64,000 bases of DNA from Bhargavaea sp. CC-171006 (GTDB lineage Bacteria; Bacillota; Bacilli; Bacillales_A; Planococcaceae), in the NCBI RefSeq assembly GCF_009761675.1, contig NZ_QUZH01000027.1, positions 62,001 through 126,000 of the forward strand. Reading direction: 5' to 3'. Shown here one piece after another: positions 21,249 through 31,138 of this stretch. The notes under the pieces were generated by a model. The model was not told the DNA's origin. It ran no database searches and was given only the letters and a program-made list of their open reading frames with translations. The first letter of the stretch is position 1. Each line of letters begins with the position of its first letter. A program made the position numbers and the translations under genes.

Positions 21249-22139
21249 TCAGACAGGTTCCCGCGGCAGCCCGCCAAGGATGGTATAGCCATCCAGCGCA
21301 GGAGCCGCCCCTTCCAGAATCAGCCGGTTGGGACCGGCGGAAAGAGGAGAATTGATCGGCCCCGGGACGGCATGGACATCCTTGCCGTGCTCCAGCGCAT
21401 GGTCAATCGTGCTCATCGTTCCGCTCGGGCGGGCCGCTTCCGTCACAATGACGATGTCGGAGAGACCGCTGATGATCCGGTTGCGCATCGGAAACTGCCA
21501 CTTTTTCGGACCGGCATAAGGAGGATATTCAGTAATGAGCAGGTGCCCTTCCTGCATCACATCATAGAGACCGCTGTTCTGTTTCGGATACCTGTGGGAA
21601 AGCCCGGTTCCGAGAACACCGATCGTTTTTCCGCCGTGGCGGATGGCCGTCTCATGCGCCATCGCGTCGGCACCCATCGCGAGACCGCTCACGATGGCAT
21701 AGCCGCGCGAGACAAGCGGCGGGATGATCTTTTCCATGGCAACACGTGAATAGGAAGTCGCTTTTCTCGACCCGATAACAGCCGCTTTGTTCCGAATGGA
21801 AAGCAGGGACGTGTCACCCGCTGCATACAGAACGGCGGGAGGGTCGATCAGCTGGGCGAGTGATTGGGGGTAAAGTTCGTGGGTATACAGGATGGGGGTG
21901 ATTGAGCTTGCGGCATACACTTCCGTGTATGGGGGGTCCGCATTGCAGTTAAGCTTTTTTCTGAGAAGCGACGCCCTGTCTGCGTCAAGGTCCAGCAGTG
22001 ACGCCAGTTTGGCGGCTCCCATATCCGGGAGTGCCTCAAGCCCGGGGTCTGCTGCAAGCAGCCGTCCAAAACGGTTCAGCGGGGCCGGAAAAACATAATG
22101 CAACGCCAGAAGACGGTCTTCGAACCGATCGATGATCAC
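21249..22139 (-). CDS. dprA: DNA processing protein DprA (Smf)
   Basis: Loads RecA on incoming single-stranded DNA during transformation. 296 residues. Rossmann-like DprA core is clear: AVIGSRKATSYSR, IVSGLAMGADAMAHETAI, TIGVLGTGL, YPKQNSGL, SGTMSTIDHALEHGKDVHAVPG. I place the start at GTG 22139 behind ACAGGAGGTA (close spacing). The in-frame ATG at 22205 lies inside the sucD terminator and would add 22 residues unlike the family. The length then equals that of B. subtilis DprA. Classical position between sucD and topA. Confidence 0.93.
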   Translation of the reverse strand: MIIDRFEDRLLALHYVFPAPLNRFGRLLAADPGLEALPDMGAAKLASLLDLDADRASLLRKKLNCNADPPYTEVYAASSITPILYTHELYPQSLAQLIDPPAVLYAAGDTSLLSIRNKAAVIGSRKATSYSRVAMEKIIPPLVSRGYAIVSGLAMGADAMAHETAIRHGGKTIGVLGTGLSHRYPKQNSGLYDVMQEGHLLITEYPPYAGPKKWQFPMRNRIISGLSDIVIVTEAARPSGTMSTIDHALEHGKDVHAVPGPINSPLSAGPNRLILEGAAPALDGYTILGGLPREPV

Positions 22140-22169
22140 TACCTCCTGTCCCGGAAAATTTCCGGAAAT

Positions 22170-22202
22170 AGTAAAAGTGCGGCACTGAATGTGCCGCACT
22201 TT
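22170..22202 (-). terminator. Intrinsic terminator after sucD
   Basis: Perfect 12-bp stem AAAGTGCGGCAC/GTGCCGCACTTT with a 5-base loop, followed by TTTTAC on the minus strand, directly after the sucD stop. Confidence 0.9.
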
Positions 22203-22206
22203 CATT

Positions 22207-23109
22207 TTAGTGGGTTTTGCACTGTTCGTACAGACCTTTTTCCTTCAGGACGCTGATCATCGTCTCACCGATGACCGATGGAGTTTCGGCAACCTTGATG
22301 CCTGCCGCTTCCATCGCTTTGATCTTCTCTGCAGCTGTTCCCTTACCTCCGGAGATGATGGCGCCTGCGTGGCCCATGCGCTTTCCTGGAGGTGCGGTCT
22401 GGCCGCCGATAAAGCCGGTGACAGGCTTTTTCATGTTCGCCTTGACCCACTCTGCAGCTTCTTCCTCTGCAGTCCCGCCGATTTCACCGATCATGACAAC
22501 CGCGAGGGTTTCAGGATCTTCATTGAATTCTTTGAGGACATCGATGAAGTTCGTGCCGTTGACAGGGTCTCCGCCGATGCCGACAGCAGTCGTCTGGCCG
22601 ACTCCTGCTTCGGACAGTTGGTGAACCGCTTCGTATGTCAGAGTTCCCGAGCGGGATACGACGCCGACATGGCCTTTTTTGTGGATATAGCCCGGCATGA
22701 TGCCGATCTTGCATTCGTCCGCTGTGATGACGCCCGGGCAGTTAGGGCCGACAAGACGGGTCTTTTTGCCTTCCATGTAGCGGACGACTTTGACCATATC
22801 CAACACAGGAATGTGTTCCGTGATGCAGATTGCCATATCCAGTTCCGCGTCTGTAGCTTCGAGGATTGCATCCGCTGCAAATGGAGCCGGCACGTAGATG
22901 ACGGAAACATTCGCACCCGTCGCCTTGACAGCCTCTTCGACCGTGTTGAAGACCGGAACGCCTTCTACTTCCGTGCCGCCTTTGCCCGGCGTTACACCTG
23001 CAACAATCTTCGTGCCGTATTCGATCATTTGTTTCGTATGGAAAAGGGCTGTTGAGCCCGTGATTCCCTGTACAAGTACTTTTGTATCCTTATTGACATA
23101 AATGCCCAT
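22207..23109 (-). CDS. sucD: Succinyl-CoA ligase, alpha subunit
   Basis: TCA cycle: succinyl-CoA to succinate with substrate-level NTP formation. 300 residues. CoA-binding N-terminus ([17 protein letters not shown]), VGPNCPGVI, phosphohistidine region [17 protein letters not shown], and the [14 protein letters not shown] block. Sixteen bases after sucC. Confidence 0.98.
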   Translation of the reverse strand: MGIYVNKDTKVLVQGITGSTALFHTKQMIEYGTKIVAGVTPGKGGTEVEGVPVFNTVEEAVKATGANVSVIYVPAPFAADAILEATDAELDMAICITEHIPVLDMVKVVRYMEGKKTRLVGPNCPGVITADECKIGIMPGYIHKKGHVGVVSRSGTLTYEAVHQLSEAGVGQTTAVGIGGDPVNGTNFIDVLKEFNEDPETLAVVMIGEIGGTAEEEAAEWVKANMKKPVTGFIGGQTAPPGKRMGHAGAIISGGKGTAAEKIKAMEAAGIKVAETPSVIGETMISVLKEKGLYEQCKTH

Positions 23110-23125
23110 CGTTTTCCCGCCTTTC

Positions 23126-24286
<1,161 letters not shown>

Positions 24287-24333
24287 CTTACATCCTCCAA
24301 TCGAACTGCTTGAATAGTTTCTTGCCATCCCCC

Positions 24334-24362
24334 ATTGTAATCAACCCGTCACAGGTTGTCCA
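24334..24362 (-). promoter_or_regulatory. Candidate sigma-A promoter for sucCD
   Basis: Minus strand TGGACA, 17-bp spacer, TACAAT in the 98-base gap between rnhB and sucC; 4/6 and 5/6 matches. Leader of about 40 bases to the sucC start. Confidence 0.6.
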
Positions 24363-24384
24363 TAATTGTCTTTTCCTGAGCCGG

Positions 24385-25158
24385 TTATTCGCTGGTTCCG
24401 ACAAGAAATCCGGATACAGGCGCGAATGTCTTCCTGTGTTCCGGACAGGGGCCATGCGCTTCAAGCGCCTCCAGGTGCGCAGGAGTGCCGTATCCGGCAT
24501 GGCGGTCAAAACCGTATGCAGGGTATTGTCCATGCAGGTTCTCCATATAGGCATCACGCTCCGTTTTGGCCAGGACCGATGCCGCCGCCACACTCAGGCT
24601 GAGCGCGTCCGCCTTCACGACCGAATGGCAGGGGACATCTCCCTGTAGCTTCATCGCATCTGCGATCACCGCCTCCGGCCTTATCGTCAGGCCGGCCACC
24701 GCCATTTCCATCGATTCGCGGGTAGCCCTGTAAATGTTCAGCCGGTCGATTTCCGCCGCCGGCTGAACATGGACCGACCAGGCGACGGCGTGCTTCCGGA
24801 TCAGACCGGCCAGGCGTTCACGCGCCTCCCTGGACATCGCTTTGGAGTCATCCAGCCCCGACAATTCCGGGCAGGATGGCGGAAGAACGACTGCCGCTGT
24901 CACCACCGGACCGGCAAGCGGCCCCCTGCCCGCTTCGTCCACACCCGCGATGAGTGATTCCGGGCTGTGGCGATATCCGTCGTCAAACCGCTCTTTTTCA
25001 AGATGCCGCATAAACTCCAACCTTTTTTTCTCCAGTTTGCGCTCGTAGGAAGCCAGAAGCTTGCGGATGCCGGCCCGGTTGTCGTCCTTAAGTTCGAGGA
25101 AGTACGGATCCCCTTCCTCCGCCGACTCAAGCCACTTCATCACTTCACTGATCGTCAT
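24385..25158 (-). CDS. rnhB: Ribonuclease HII
   Basis: Cleaves RNA of RNA/DNA hybrids and removes misincorporated ribonucleotides. 257 residues. The Bacillales-type N-terminal extension (about 80 residues, EVMKWLESAEEGDP...) precedes the catalytic domain that begins IAGVDEAGRGPLAGPVV; further acidic residues in GLDDSKAMS and AVIADAMKL. Start uncertain: ATG 25158 is used, a GTG three codons upstream is possible. Confidence 0.95.
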   Translation of the reverse strand: MTISEVMKWLESAEEGDPYFLELKDDNRAGIRKLLASYERKLEKKRLEFMRHLEKERFDDGYRHSPESLIAGVDEAGRGPLAGPVVTAAVVLPPSCPELSGLDDSKAMSREARERLAGLIRKHAVAWSVHVQPAAEIDRLNIYRATRESMEMAVAGLTIRPEAVIADAMKLQGDVPCHSVVKADALSLSVAAASVLAKTERDAYMENLHGQYPAYGFDRHAGYGTPAHLEALEAHGPCPEHRKTFAPVSGFLVGTSE

Positions 25159-25226
25159 TTTTGTCACCGATAATCAGGCCCTTCCAGTCTTATGTATTCG
25201 CCCGCACCATCTGGAACCGGGCATGA

Positions 25227-25262
25227 GAAAACAGGCACGTCCCGCTTTGGCGGCGTGCCTGT
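25227..25262 (-). terminator. Intrinsic terminator after rbgA
   Basis: Minus strand ACAGGCACG-loop-CGTGCCTGT followed by TTTTCT, starting immediately after the rbgA TGA. The loop itself (CCGCCAAAGCGGG) can fold further. Confidence 0.78.
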
Positions 25263-26114
25263 TCACTGGTCTTCTGAAAAATCGAATGTTAGCTTGCCGA
25301 GCTGCTGGTCACGCACGTCGCGGACGATCAGTTCGGACACACTGTCGTAGTCGATGGTGCCGCCTTTTCCATAGACCTTGCGCCGCTCGCCGATCCGGTC
25401 GAAGGCTCCCGGTATGTCGCCGCCGAGAGTCCGGAAGCCATAGCGGTCCTCAAGGCGGTCCGGATAGTGCGCCTCAAGGAACCTGAGCGCATAGATCGCC
25501 AGTTCCTGCTGGGCTGTAATGGCATCCTTGATCGCCCCGGTCAGCGCCAATTTGTAGCCGGCCTCCGGGTCCTCGAACTTCGGCCACAGTATGCCCGGGG
25601 TATCCAGAAGTTCGAGTTCCTTGCCGACCTTGATCCATTGCTGAGCCTTTGTGACGCCCGGGGTATTCCCCGTCTTGGCAATATTCTTTTTGGCGAGCCG
25701 GTTGATAAGCGTGGATTTCCCGACATTCGGGATGCCGACGATCATCGCGCGTATGGCCCTCGGACGGATGCCCTTTGCCTTCATGCGCTCCCATTTCTCC
25801 TTAAGGATTTGCTGTGCCGCCTTCGTTACCTGCTGCAGGCCTTTTCCATCAAGTGAGTTGATCGCCACTGCTTCAGTGCCATCTTCACGGAACCTTTCCA
25901 GCCAGCGGGCGGTCTCGGCCTCGTCGGCCATATCTTTTTTGTTGAGGATGACAAGCCGGGGTTTCCGGCTGATGATGTCATCGATCATCGGGTTTCTGGA
26001 AGACTGGGGCAGTCTGGCATCGACCAGCTCAAAGACGATATCGACCATCTTCAGCTGTTCGGTGACTTCCCGCCTTGCCTTTGCCATATGTCCCGGGAAC
26101 CATTGAATTGTCAT
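25263..26114 (-). CDS. rbgA: Ribosome biogenesis GTPase RbgA (YlqF)
   Basis: Circularly permuted GTPase needed for a late step of 50S assembly. 283 residues. Motif order shows the permutation: G4 (LNKKDMAD) comes first, then G1 ([15 protein letters not shown]) and G3 ([10 protein letters not shown]). N-terminus [17 protein letters not shown] is typical. Located between lepB and rnhB. Confidence 0.97.
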   Translation of the reverse strand: MTIQWFPGHMAKARREVTEQLKMVDIVFELVDARLPQSSRNPMIDDIISRKPRLVILNKKDMADEAETARWLERFREDGTEAVAINSLDGKGLQQVTKAAQQILKEKWERMKAKGIRPRAIRAMIVGIPNVGKSTLINRLAKKNIAKTGNTPGVTKAQQWIKVGKELELLDTPGILWPKFEDPEAGYKLALTGAIKDAITAQQELAIYALRFLEAHYPDRLEDRYGFRTLGGDIPGAFDRIGERRKVYGKGGTIDYDSVSELIVRDVRDQQLGKLTFDFSEDQ

Positions 26115-26128
26115 GAATTACACCTCCG

Positions 26129-26686
26129 TCACTTGACGAACCCGATATCTTGCATCGGCCAGAAAATCAGGCTCGTGCTTCCGATGATTTCATCGAACGG
26201 GACGACGCCGATATGGCGGGAATCTTTGCTGAACCGCCGGTTATCACCCATGACGAAGACGTGGCCGTCCGGAACGGTCTCCCGCTGGATCTTTTCTTCA
26301 AGCGTGAAGTCCTCTGTCAGGGTTCCATCCGTGACCGCTTCCTTGTATTCATCCAGGTACGGCTCATCGTAAGCTTCACCGTTGATGAAAAGCTGATCAT
26401 CGCGGTACTCGATATGATCGCCCGGGAGCCCGATGACCCGTTTGATGTAGTCTTTTTGTTCCGGTGCATGGAAGACGACGATATCAAATCGTTCCGGCTC
26501 GCCGATCGTATAGCCGATTTTGTTGACAATCATCTTGTCTCCATCCTCGAGCGTCGGCATCATGGATTCCCCGTCTACGACAATCGGCGTAAAGAGGAAA
26601 TACCGGATGATGGCAGCCAGCCCAAACGCGATGAGAAGGACTTTCGTCCACTCCCACAGTTCATTTTTCTTTTTCTCTTCTGTCAT
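26129..26686 (-). CDS. lepB: Type I signal peptidase
   Basis: Removes signal peptides on the outer face of the membrane. 185 residues starting MTEEKKKNELWEW behind GGAGG. One N-terminal membrane helix (TKVLLIAFGLAAIIRYFLF); box B with Ser nucleophile GESMMPTL; box D with catalytic Lys DYIKRVIGLPGDHIEY; box E GDNRRFSKDSRHIG. B. subtilis Sip-type short enzyme. It has its own promoter upstream. Confidence 0.96.
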   Translation of the reverse strand: MTEEKKKNELWEWTKVLLIAFGLAAIIRYFLFTPIVVDGESMMPTLEDGDKMIVNKIGYTIGEPERFDIVVFHAPEQKDYIKRVIGLPGDHIEYRDDQLFINGEAYDEPYLDEYKEAVTDGTLTEDFTLEEKIQRETVPDGHVFVMGDNRRFSKDSRHIGVVPFDEIIGSTSLIFWPMQDIGFVK

Positions 26687-26716
26687 CCCGTTGGCCTCCC
26701 TGTTCAATCTTATTCC

Positions 26717-26745
26717 ATTATAGAGTGTATGAAACACTGAGGCAA
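26717..26745 (-). promoter_or_regulatory. Sigma-A promoter for lepB (and rbgA)
   Basis: Minus strand TTGCCT, 17-bp spacer, TATAAT (perfect -10). It begins immediately after the rplS terminator's U tract, with a leader of about 20-30 bases to lepB. Confidence 0.77.
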
Positions 26746-26777
26746 AAAGAAAAGGAGCCGGACAGGCCGGCCCCTTT
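26746..26777 (-). terminator. Intrinsic terminator after rplS
   Basis: Minus strand AAAGGGGCCGG-loop-CCGGCTCCTTT followed by TCTTTTT, eleven bases after the rplS stop. Confidence 0.82.
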
Positions 26778-26787
26778 CGGATGTCGA

Positions 26788-27132
26788 TTATCGGATTTCT
26801 TTGATGCGGGCAGCTTTTCCGCGAAGGTTGCGGAGGTAGTACAGCTTCGCACGGCGTACTTTACCGCGGCGAATCACTTCAAGTTTCGCGATTTTTGGCG
26901 TGTGCACAGGGAATGTACGCTCAACTCCTACACCGTAGGAAATCTTGCGGACTGTGAATGTCTCGCTGATGCCGCCGCCGCGACGCTTGATGACAACCCC
27001 TTCGTAAACCTGGATCCGCTCACGCGTACCCTCGACGACTTTAACGTGTACACGTACTGTGTCGCCCGGGCGGAAAGCCGGAAGGTCTGAACGAAGTTGT
27101 TCCTTCGTGATTTCTGCAATGATGTTTTGCAT
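26788..27132 (-). CDS. rplS: 50S ribosomal protein L19
   Basis: L19 lies at the 30S-50S interface. 114 residues, family length, with [20 protein letters not shown] and [13 protein letters not shown] signatures and a basic C-terminus. AAGGAGAGG precedes the ATG. It has its own promoter and a structured leader, and its own terminator, so it can be transcribed apart from trmD. Confidence 0.98.
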   Translation of the reverse strand: MQNIIAEITKEQLRSDLPAFRPGDTVRVHVKVVEGTRERIQVYEGVVIKRRGGGISETFTVRKISYGVGVERTFPVHTPKIAKLEVIRRGKVRRAKLYYLRNLRGKAARIKEIR

Positions 27133-27144
27133 GTTTTCCTCTCC

Positions 27145-27217
27145 TTACTACAGATGCTCATGCACAAATTGCCTTTGCAGCGGAACACCGTAATCGAGTG
27201 CTTCACGCAGAAGCACG
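27145..27217 (-). promoter_or_regulatory. rplS leader (L19-leader-like RNA)
   Basis: Between the promoter and the ribosome-binding site the mRNA has a hairpin GTGCTTCTGCGTGAAGCAC, then GGTGTTCCGCTGCAAAGG and CAATTTGTGCATGAGCATC. A conserved L19 leader upstream of rplS is known in Bacillota; position and length fit. I recognise the context more than the exact consensus. Confidence 0.5.
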
Positions 27218-27223
27218 GGACTT

Positions 27224-27252
27224 ATCATACCACAGGCCCGGCCTTCAGGCAA
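27224..27252 (-). promoter_or_regulatory. Sigma-A promoter for rplS
   Basis: Minus strand TTGCCT, 17-bp spacer, TATGAT with an extended -10 TGG. It lies between the trmD stop and the L19 leader. Confidence 0.8.
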
Positions 27253-27261
27253 GCCCTGGAC

Positions 27262-27996
27262 TCACGAACCTTCCTGCCAGCCAAGCCGGCGGAGCACTTC
27301 TTTCTGCCGTCCGGTGAGCTCGGCTTCATTGAGGAGGTCGGGACGCCTCTCCAATGTGCGCCTGAGCGACTGCTCCTCACGCCAGCGATCGATTTCCGCA
27401 TGGTTCCCGGACAGCAGGACATCGGGCACCTTCATCCCCCGGAAGTCAGCTGGGCGGGTGTAATGGGGATGTTCCAGGAATCCCGTTGAAAATGAATCAA
27501 GTGCAGGGGACTCCTCGTTTCCGAGCACGCCCGGCAGGAGCCGGACGACACTGTCGATGACCGTCATCGCAGCCAGCTCCCCTCCGGTAAGGACAAAGTC
27601 ACCGATGGAGATTTCATCGGTGATGAGATGCTGGCGGATGCGTTCGTCATAGCCCTCATAGTGACCGCACAAGAAAATGAGGTCGTCTTCGCGGGAAAGC
27701 TCCTCGGCCTTTTTCTGGGTGAACCGTTCCCCCTGCGGACACATGAGGATGATTCTCGGGGAGCGTCCTTCCGAAAGATTTTCCACGGCCCGGAAAAGCG
27801 GTTCCGGTTTCAGGACCATGCCGGCCCCTCCACCGTAGGGGTAATCGTCGACCTTATGGTGCTTGTCCGTTGCAAATTCGCGAAAATCCCGTACCGCGAG
27901 GCTGACGGCGCCGCTTTCCTGCGCCCGTTTCAGGATGGATGCATTGAAAACGCCGCCGAACATTTCCGGAAAGATGGACAGGACCGAAATCTTCAT
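27262..27996 (-). CDS. trmD: tRNA (guanine-N1)-methyltransferase TrmD
   Basis: Makes m1G37 in tRNAs, preventing +1 frameshifting. 244 residues. SPOUT trefoil-knot motifs are visible: [17 protein letters not shown], the SAM-site loop [13 protein letters not shown] and [14 protein letters not shown]. Start overlaps the rimM stop by one base (TGATG). Confidence 0.98.
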   Translation of the reverse strand: MKISVLSIFPEMFGGVFNASILKRAQESGAVSLAVRDFREFATDKHHKVDDYPYGGGAGMVLKPEPLFRAVENLSEGRSPRIILMCPQGERFTQKKAEELSREDDLIFLCGHYEGYDERIRQHLITDEISIGDFVLTGGELAAMTVIDSVVRLLPGVLGNEESPALDSFSTGFLEHPHYTRPADFRGMKVPDVLLSGNHAEIDRWREEQSLRRTLERRPDLLNEAELTGRQKEVLRRLGWQEGS

Positions 27997-28511
27997 CAGG
28001 ACAACAGCCCTTCGATCGGATTGATGACGATCCGTCCGTTTTCGGGATCGATTTCAAGGACGACATCCTCGATGTACGGAATGTAGTGCATCTTGCCTTC
28101 CGGCGGCTTGACCGCCCAGACGTCATTGGCGCCCGTCTCCAGAACCTCGGTCACCTTGCCGATTTCACGGCCTTCCTGGTCGACAACGGTGCAGCCGATG
28201 ATTTCGTGGTAGTAGAATTCGCCTTCTTCCAGCTCCCCAAGGTCTTCATCCGACACTTTCAGGATGCCGTCGCGATACTTTTCCACGTCATTGATATTTG
28301 GGTGGCCCTCGAAAGTGAGGAGATCGAAGTTCTTATGGACCCGGTGAGAAGCTACGGTCAGCATGACCGGCTCCTTCGCACCCGGCATGAAGAGTGCCAG
28401 CCGCGCCCCTTTCGCATAGCGCTCTTCCGGGAAATCCGTCCGCGACATCACGCGCACTTCTCCGCGGATGCCGTGCGTGTTGACGATTTTTCCGACGTTG
28501 TACCAGTTCAT
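27996..28511 (-). CDS. rimM: 16S rRNA processing protein RimM
   Basis: Assists maturation of the 30S head near S19. 171 residues. N-terminal beta-barrel starts [17 protein letters not shown]; the PRC-barrel C-domain has [18 protein letters not shown]. Ribosome-binding site AGGAGGACGG. Downstream of khpA; ylqD, found between them in B. subtilis, is absent. Confidence 0.96.
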   Translation of the reverse strand: MNWYNVGKIVNTHGIRGEVRVMSRTDFPEERYAKGARLALFMPGAKEPVMLTVASHRVHKNFDLLTFEGHPNINDVEKYRDGILKVSDEDLGELEEGEFYYHEIIGCTVVDQEGREIGKVTEVLETGANDVWAVKPPEGKMHYIPYIEDVVLEIDPENGRIVINPIEGLLS

Positions 28512-28543
28512 CCGTCGTCCTCCTTCATCGGTTTTCCGGGGTA

Positions 28544-28577
28544 TGAAAAAGGAAGGAACCTGAATCGTCCCTTCCTT
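28544..28577 (-). terminator. Intrinsic terminator after khpA
   Basis: Minus strand AAGGAAGG-loop-CCTTCCTT followed by TTTC. The 5' arm uses the last two bases of the khpA stop codon. It may only attenuate expression of rimM-trmD. Confidence 0.68.
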
Positions 28578-28806
28578 AATCCATGATGTCGACGCGCACC
28601 CGTTTCCGGCTTGCGCCCTCAGCTGAATTTACGACAGTCCGGATCGCGGATGCCACCCGGCCCTGTTTGCCGATCACTTTCCCCATGTCTTCCGGGTGGA
28701 CGGACAGCGAGCAGACAAGCCTGCCCTGCCGTTCTTCCACGCCGATCCGGACATCTTCCGGATGATCAACGAGCGGTTTGACAATCGTTTCAATCAGCTT
28801 TTTCAT
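28576..28806 (-). CDS. khpA: KH-domain RNA-binding protein KhpA (YlqC)
   Basis: Small KH-domain RNA-binding protein that in other Bacillota pairs with KhpB/Jag and affects cell-wall and division gene expression. 76 residues, essentially one KH domain with the GxxG loop [14 protein letters not shown]. Two adjacent ATGs; the second (28806) gives better spacing to GGAGG and matches homologues starting [13 protein letters not shown]. Sits between rpsP and rimM as usual. Confidence 0.92.
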   Translation of the reverse strand: MKKLIETIVKPLVDHPEDVRIGVEERQGRLVCSLSVHPEDMGKVIGKQGRVASAIRTVVNSAEGASRKRVRVDIMD

Positions 28807-28824
28807 CATGTCGCCTCCGTCAAA

Positions 28825-29097
28825 TTATTTTGCGGTCTTGGCGTTATGGAATTTCTCCATGATGCCCTGCGTAGCGAGCAGGTTGCGTACTGTATCAGAT
28901 GGCTTCGCGCCGTTCTGGAGCCATTTGAGTGCAAGCTCTTCGTCGAGCTTGAGTTCAGCCGGCGTCGTGAGCGGGTTGTATGTGCCGATCGTTTCGATCT
29001 GGCGGCCGTCACGAGGGGAACGGGAATCTGCTACTACGATACGATAGAAAGGCGTCTTTTTTGCGCCCATACGCTTAAGTCGAATTTTAACTGCCAT
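28825..29097 (-). CDS. rpsP: 30S ribosomal protein S16
   Basis: S16 is required for 30S assembly. 90 residues starting [20 protein letters not shown] behind GGAGGTGC. The conserved [20 protein letters not shown] block is present. First gene of rpsP-khpA-rimM-trmD. Confidence 0.98.
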   Translation of the reverse strand: MAVKIRLKRMGAKKTPFYRIVVADSRSPRDGRQIETIGTYNPLTTPAELKLDEELALKWLQNGAKPSDTVRNLLATQGIMEKFHNAKTAK

Positions 29098-29132
29098 GGT
29101 TAGCACCTCCGAATAGTTTCACACAAGATAGT

Positions 29133-29161
29133 ATATTACCAAGTCATTATTGCTTTGTAAA
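29133..29161 (-). promoter_or_regulatory. Candidate sigma-A promoter for rpsP
   Basis: Minus strand TTTACA, 17-bp spacer, TAATAT with TGG just upstream (extended -10). The -35 is part of an 18-bp sequence that also occurs upstream of rpmB at 46399-46416. Confidence 0.6.
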
Positions 29162-29189
29162 GTGTTTTTTCTTAACACCCTAATTACCG

Positions 29190-29300
29190 GCTGATTTTCA
29201 CTCCGGGCGGACGCTTTCCGCGGGGAAGGCATCGAGCCCCTTTCAGGGTCTCTCCGCGCTTCCTTTTCCGCAGGAGTCGCCGCCCTCCGCTCCAATCAGC
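29190..29300. repeat. 111-bp palindromic dispersed repeat of Bacillales type
   Basis: Begins GCTGATT and ends AATCAGC (terminal inverted repeat). Inside are CGGGCGGACGCTTTCCGCGGGG on one side and CCGCAGGAGTCGCCGCCCTCCGCTCC on the other. Read on the minus strand this is the pattern GGAGCG-AGGGCGGCGACTCCTGCGG ... CCGCGGAAAGCGTCCGCC-CGGAGTG-AAATCAG, which I know as a common non-coding repeat in Bacillaceae and Planococcaceae genomes. No ORF inside. It occupies most of the 251-base ffh-rpsP gap; the rest holds the rpsP promoter and a small CAGCTGG/CCAGCTG hairpin just after ffh. Confidence 0.72.
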
Positions 29301-29348
29301 TGCAGAATGAGTATTCAATGACTGCGTTAGCTGGATTGCCAGCTGTAC

Positions 29349-30707
29349 TTACTTGAACAGCGAGTCGAGTCCGGGCATTTTCATTTTCCGCTTGCCTTTG
29401 CCCTGTTGCATGTTCGACATCTGTTTCATCATCTTTTTCATCTCGTCGAATTGCTTGAGCAGGCGGTTGACTTCCTGGATGGATGTGCCGGAACCGCGTG
29501 CGATGCGCTTTTTCCGGCTGGAGTTGATGATTTCCGGCTTGGACTTTTCCGCGGTCGTCATCGATTTGATGACCGCTTCAACTCGGTCCATCTGTTTCTC
29601 GTCAACCTTCACATTGTCGATGCCCTTGATTTTACCCGCTCCGGGAAGCATTTTGAGGATCTCGTCAAGCGGCCCCATCTTCTTCACCTGTTCCAGTTGC
29701 TCAAGGAAGTCGTCAAACGTGAACGACTGGTCCCGGAACTTCTGCTCCAGTTCCTTAGCCTTCTGCTCGTCGACATTGGACTGCGCCTTTTCGATCAGTG
29801 ACATGACGTCGCCCATCCCGAGGATCCTGGAAGCCATGCGCTCCGGATGGAACGGCTCGATCGCGTCGAGCTTTTCTCCCATCCCTGCAAACTTGATCGG
29901 CTTTCCGGTGACGGAACGGATCGAGAGAGCAGCACCGCCGCGGGTATCGCCGTCCAGTTTTGTCAGAACGACGCCTGTCACGCCGACCTGCTGGTCGAAT
30001 GTCTCCGCGACGTTTGCGGCAACCTGGCCTGTCATCGCGTCGACGACGAGGTAGACCTCGTCCGGCTTCACCGCATCATGGATATCCCGGAGTTCCTGCA
30101 TGAGGTCTTCATCGATCTGGAGCCGGCCTGCGGTGTCGATGAAGACGACATCGTGGTGGTCTTCCTTCGCCTTTTCGATGGCCTGTTTCGCGATATCAAC
30201 CGGGTTCGCCTCGGTTCCAAGCTGAAAGACCGGCATCCCTAGCTGCTTGCCGATTGTCTCCAGCTGCTGGATGGCGGCCGGCCGATATACGTCGGCTGCG
30301 ACCAGGAGCGGCTTCCGGTTATACTTCTTGCGGATAAGGTTTGCAAGCTTACCGGTAGTCGTGGTTTTCCCGGCACCCTGCAGACCGACCATCATGATGA
30401 CGGTAGGCGGCTTTTTCGCAAATGTGATCGATTCGGCTTCGCCGCCCATCAGGTCCGCCAGTTCGTCGCGGACGATCTTGACGACCTGCTGTCCAGGCGT
30501 CAGGCTTTCCATGACGTCCGAACCGACAGCGCGTTCGCTCACTTTCTTGACGAATTCCTTGACGACCTTCAGGTTGACGTCGGCCTCGATCAGCGCGAAG
30601 CGTACTTCGCGCATCATCTCTTTGACGTCGGCCTCGGTTACTTTCCCTTTGCCCTTGATTTTCTGTAGCGTTTGCTGCAGGCGCTCGCCCAATCCTTCGA
30701 ATGCCAT
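29349..30707 (-). CDS. ffh: Signal recognition particle protein Ffh
   Basis: SRP54 GTPase that, with scRNA and FtsY, targets membrane proteins to SecYEG. 452 residues. N domain; G1 GLQGAGKTTTTGKLA; G3 DTAGRLQIDEDLM; G4 LTKLDGDTRGG; then the methionine-rich M domain (FDEMKKMMKQMSNMQQGKGK) that binds signal peptides and RNA. It follows ylxM by 17 bases. Confidence 0.98.
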   Translation of the reverse strand: MAFEGLGERLQQTLQKIKGKGKVTEADVKEMMREVRFALIEADVNLKVVKEFVKKVSERAVGSDVMESLTPGQQVVKIVRDELADLMGGEAESITFAKKPPTVIMMVGLQGAGKTTTTGKLANLIRKKYNRKPLLVAADVYRPAAIQQLETIGKQLGMPVFQLGTEANPVDIAKQAIEKAKEDHHDVVFIDTAGRLQIDEDLMQELRDIHDAVKPDEVYLVVDAMTGQVAANVAETFDQQVGVTGVVLTKLDGDTRGGAALSIRSVTGKPIKFAGMGEKLDAIEPFHPERMASRILGMGDVMSLIEKAQSNVDEQKAKELEQKFRDQSFTFDDFLEQLEQVKKMGPLDEILKMLPGAGKIKGIDNVKVDEKQMDRVEAVIKSMTTAEKSKPEIINSSRKKRIARGSGTSIQEVNRLLKQFDEMKKMMKQMSNMQQGKGKRKMKMPGLDSLFK

Positions 30708-30724
30708 CGATTGCCCGCCTCCTA

Positions 30725-31060
30725 TCAGTCGAATTCTTTCAGTTCATGCAGACGCCGGATGATTTCGCCGGCATCTGTCCCGCCTTGTTCCACATCGGCC
30801 ACAAGTGCGTCCACGGCTTCTCGCCGCTGGCGGAACTTGCCGAAAAGCTGGAGCTTCTGCTCGTACTCTTCGAGCATCGCCTCCGTGCGGCGGATATTGT
30901 CATAGACCGCCTGGCGGGAGATGTCATACTGTTCCGCAATCTCCCCCAGGGACAGGTCGTTCAGGTAATACAGGTCCATATAGCTCCGTTGCTTCTCGGT
31001 CAGGAGTGCCTGATAGAAGTCAAACAGGAAGTTCATACGGGTCGTTTTTTCAAGCAGCAT
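30725..31060 (-). CDS. ylxM: YlxM/p13-type helix-turn-helix protein
   Basis: Small HTH protein, 111 residues, always next to ffh/ftsY in Bacillota; in streptococci it modulates SRP GTPase activity, and its role elsewhere is not settled. The HTH reads [20 protein letters not shown], preceded by MDLYYLND; the C-terminal half is a probable coiled helix. It has its own strong promoter, and thus drives ffh. Confidence 0.93.
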   Translation of the reverse strand: MLLEKTTRMNFLFDFYQALLTEKQRSYMDLYYLNDLSLGEIAEQYDISRQAVYDNIRRTEAMLEEYEQKLQLFGKFRQRREAVDALVADVEQGGTDAGEIIRRLHELKEFD

Positions 31061-31092
31061 GAAAGCCCCTCCTTCCCGTCTCCGTCAAGAGC

Positions 31093-31121
31093 ATTCTATA
31101 CAGGGTGCATCGTCCTGTCAA
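31093..31121 (-). promoter_or_regulatory. Sigma-A promoter for ylxM-ffh
   Basis: Minus strand TTGACA (perfect -35), 17-bp spacer, TAGAAT (5/6). Lies in the 78-base ftsY-ylxM gap; leader of about 25 bases to the ribosome-binding site. Confidence 0.82.
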
Positions 31122-31138
31122 GTAAATCCCCTTGTCTC

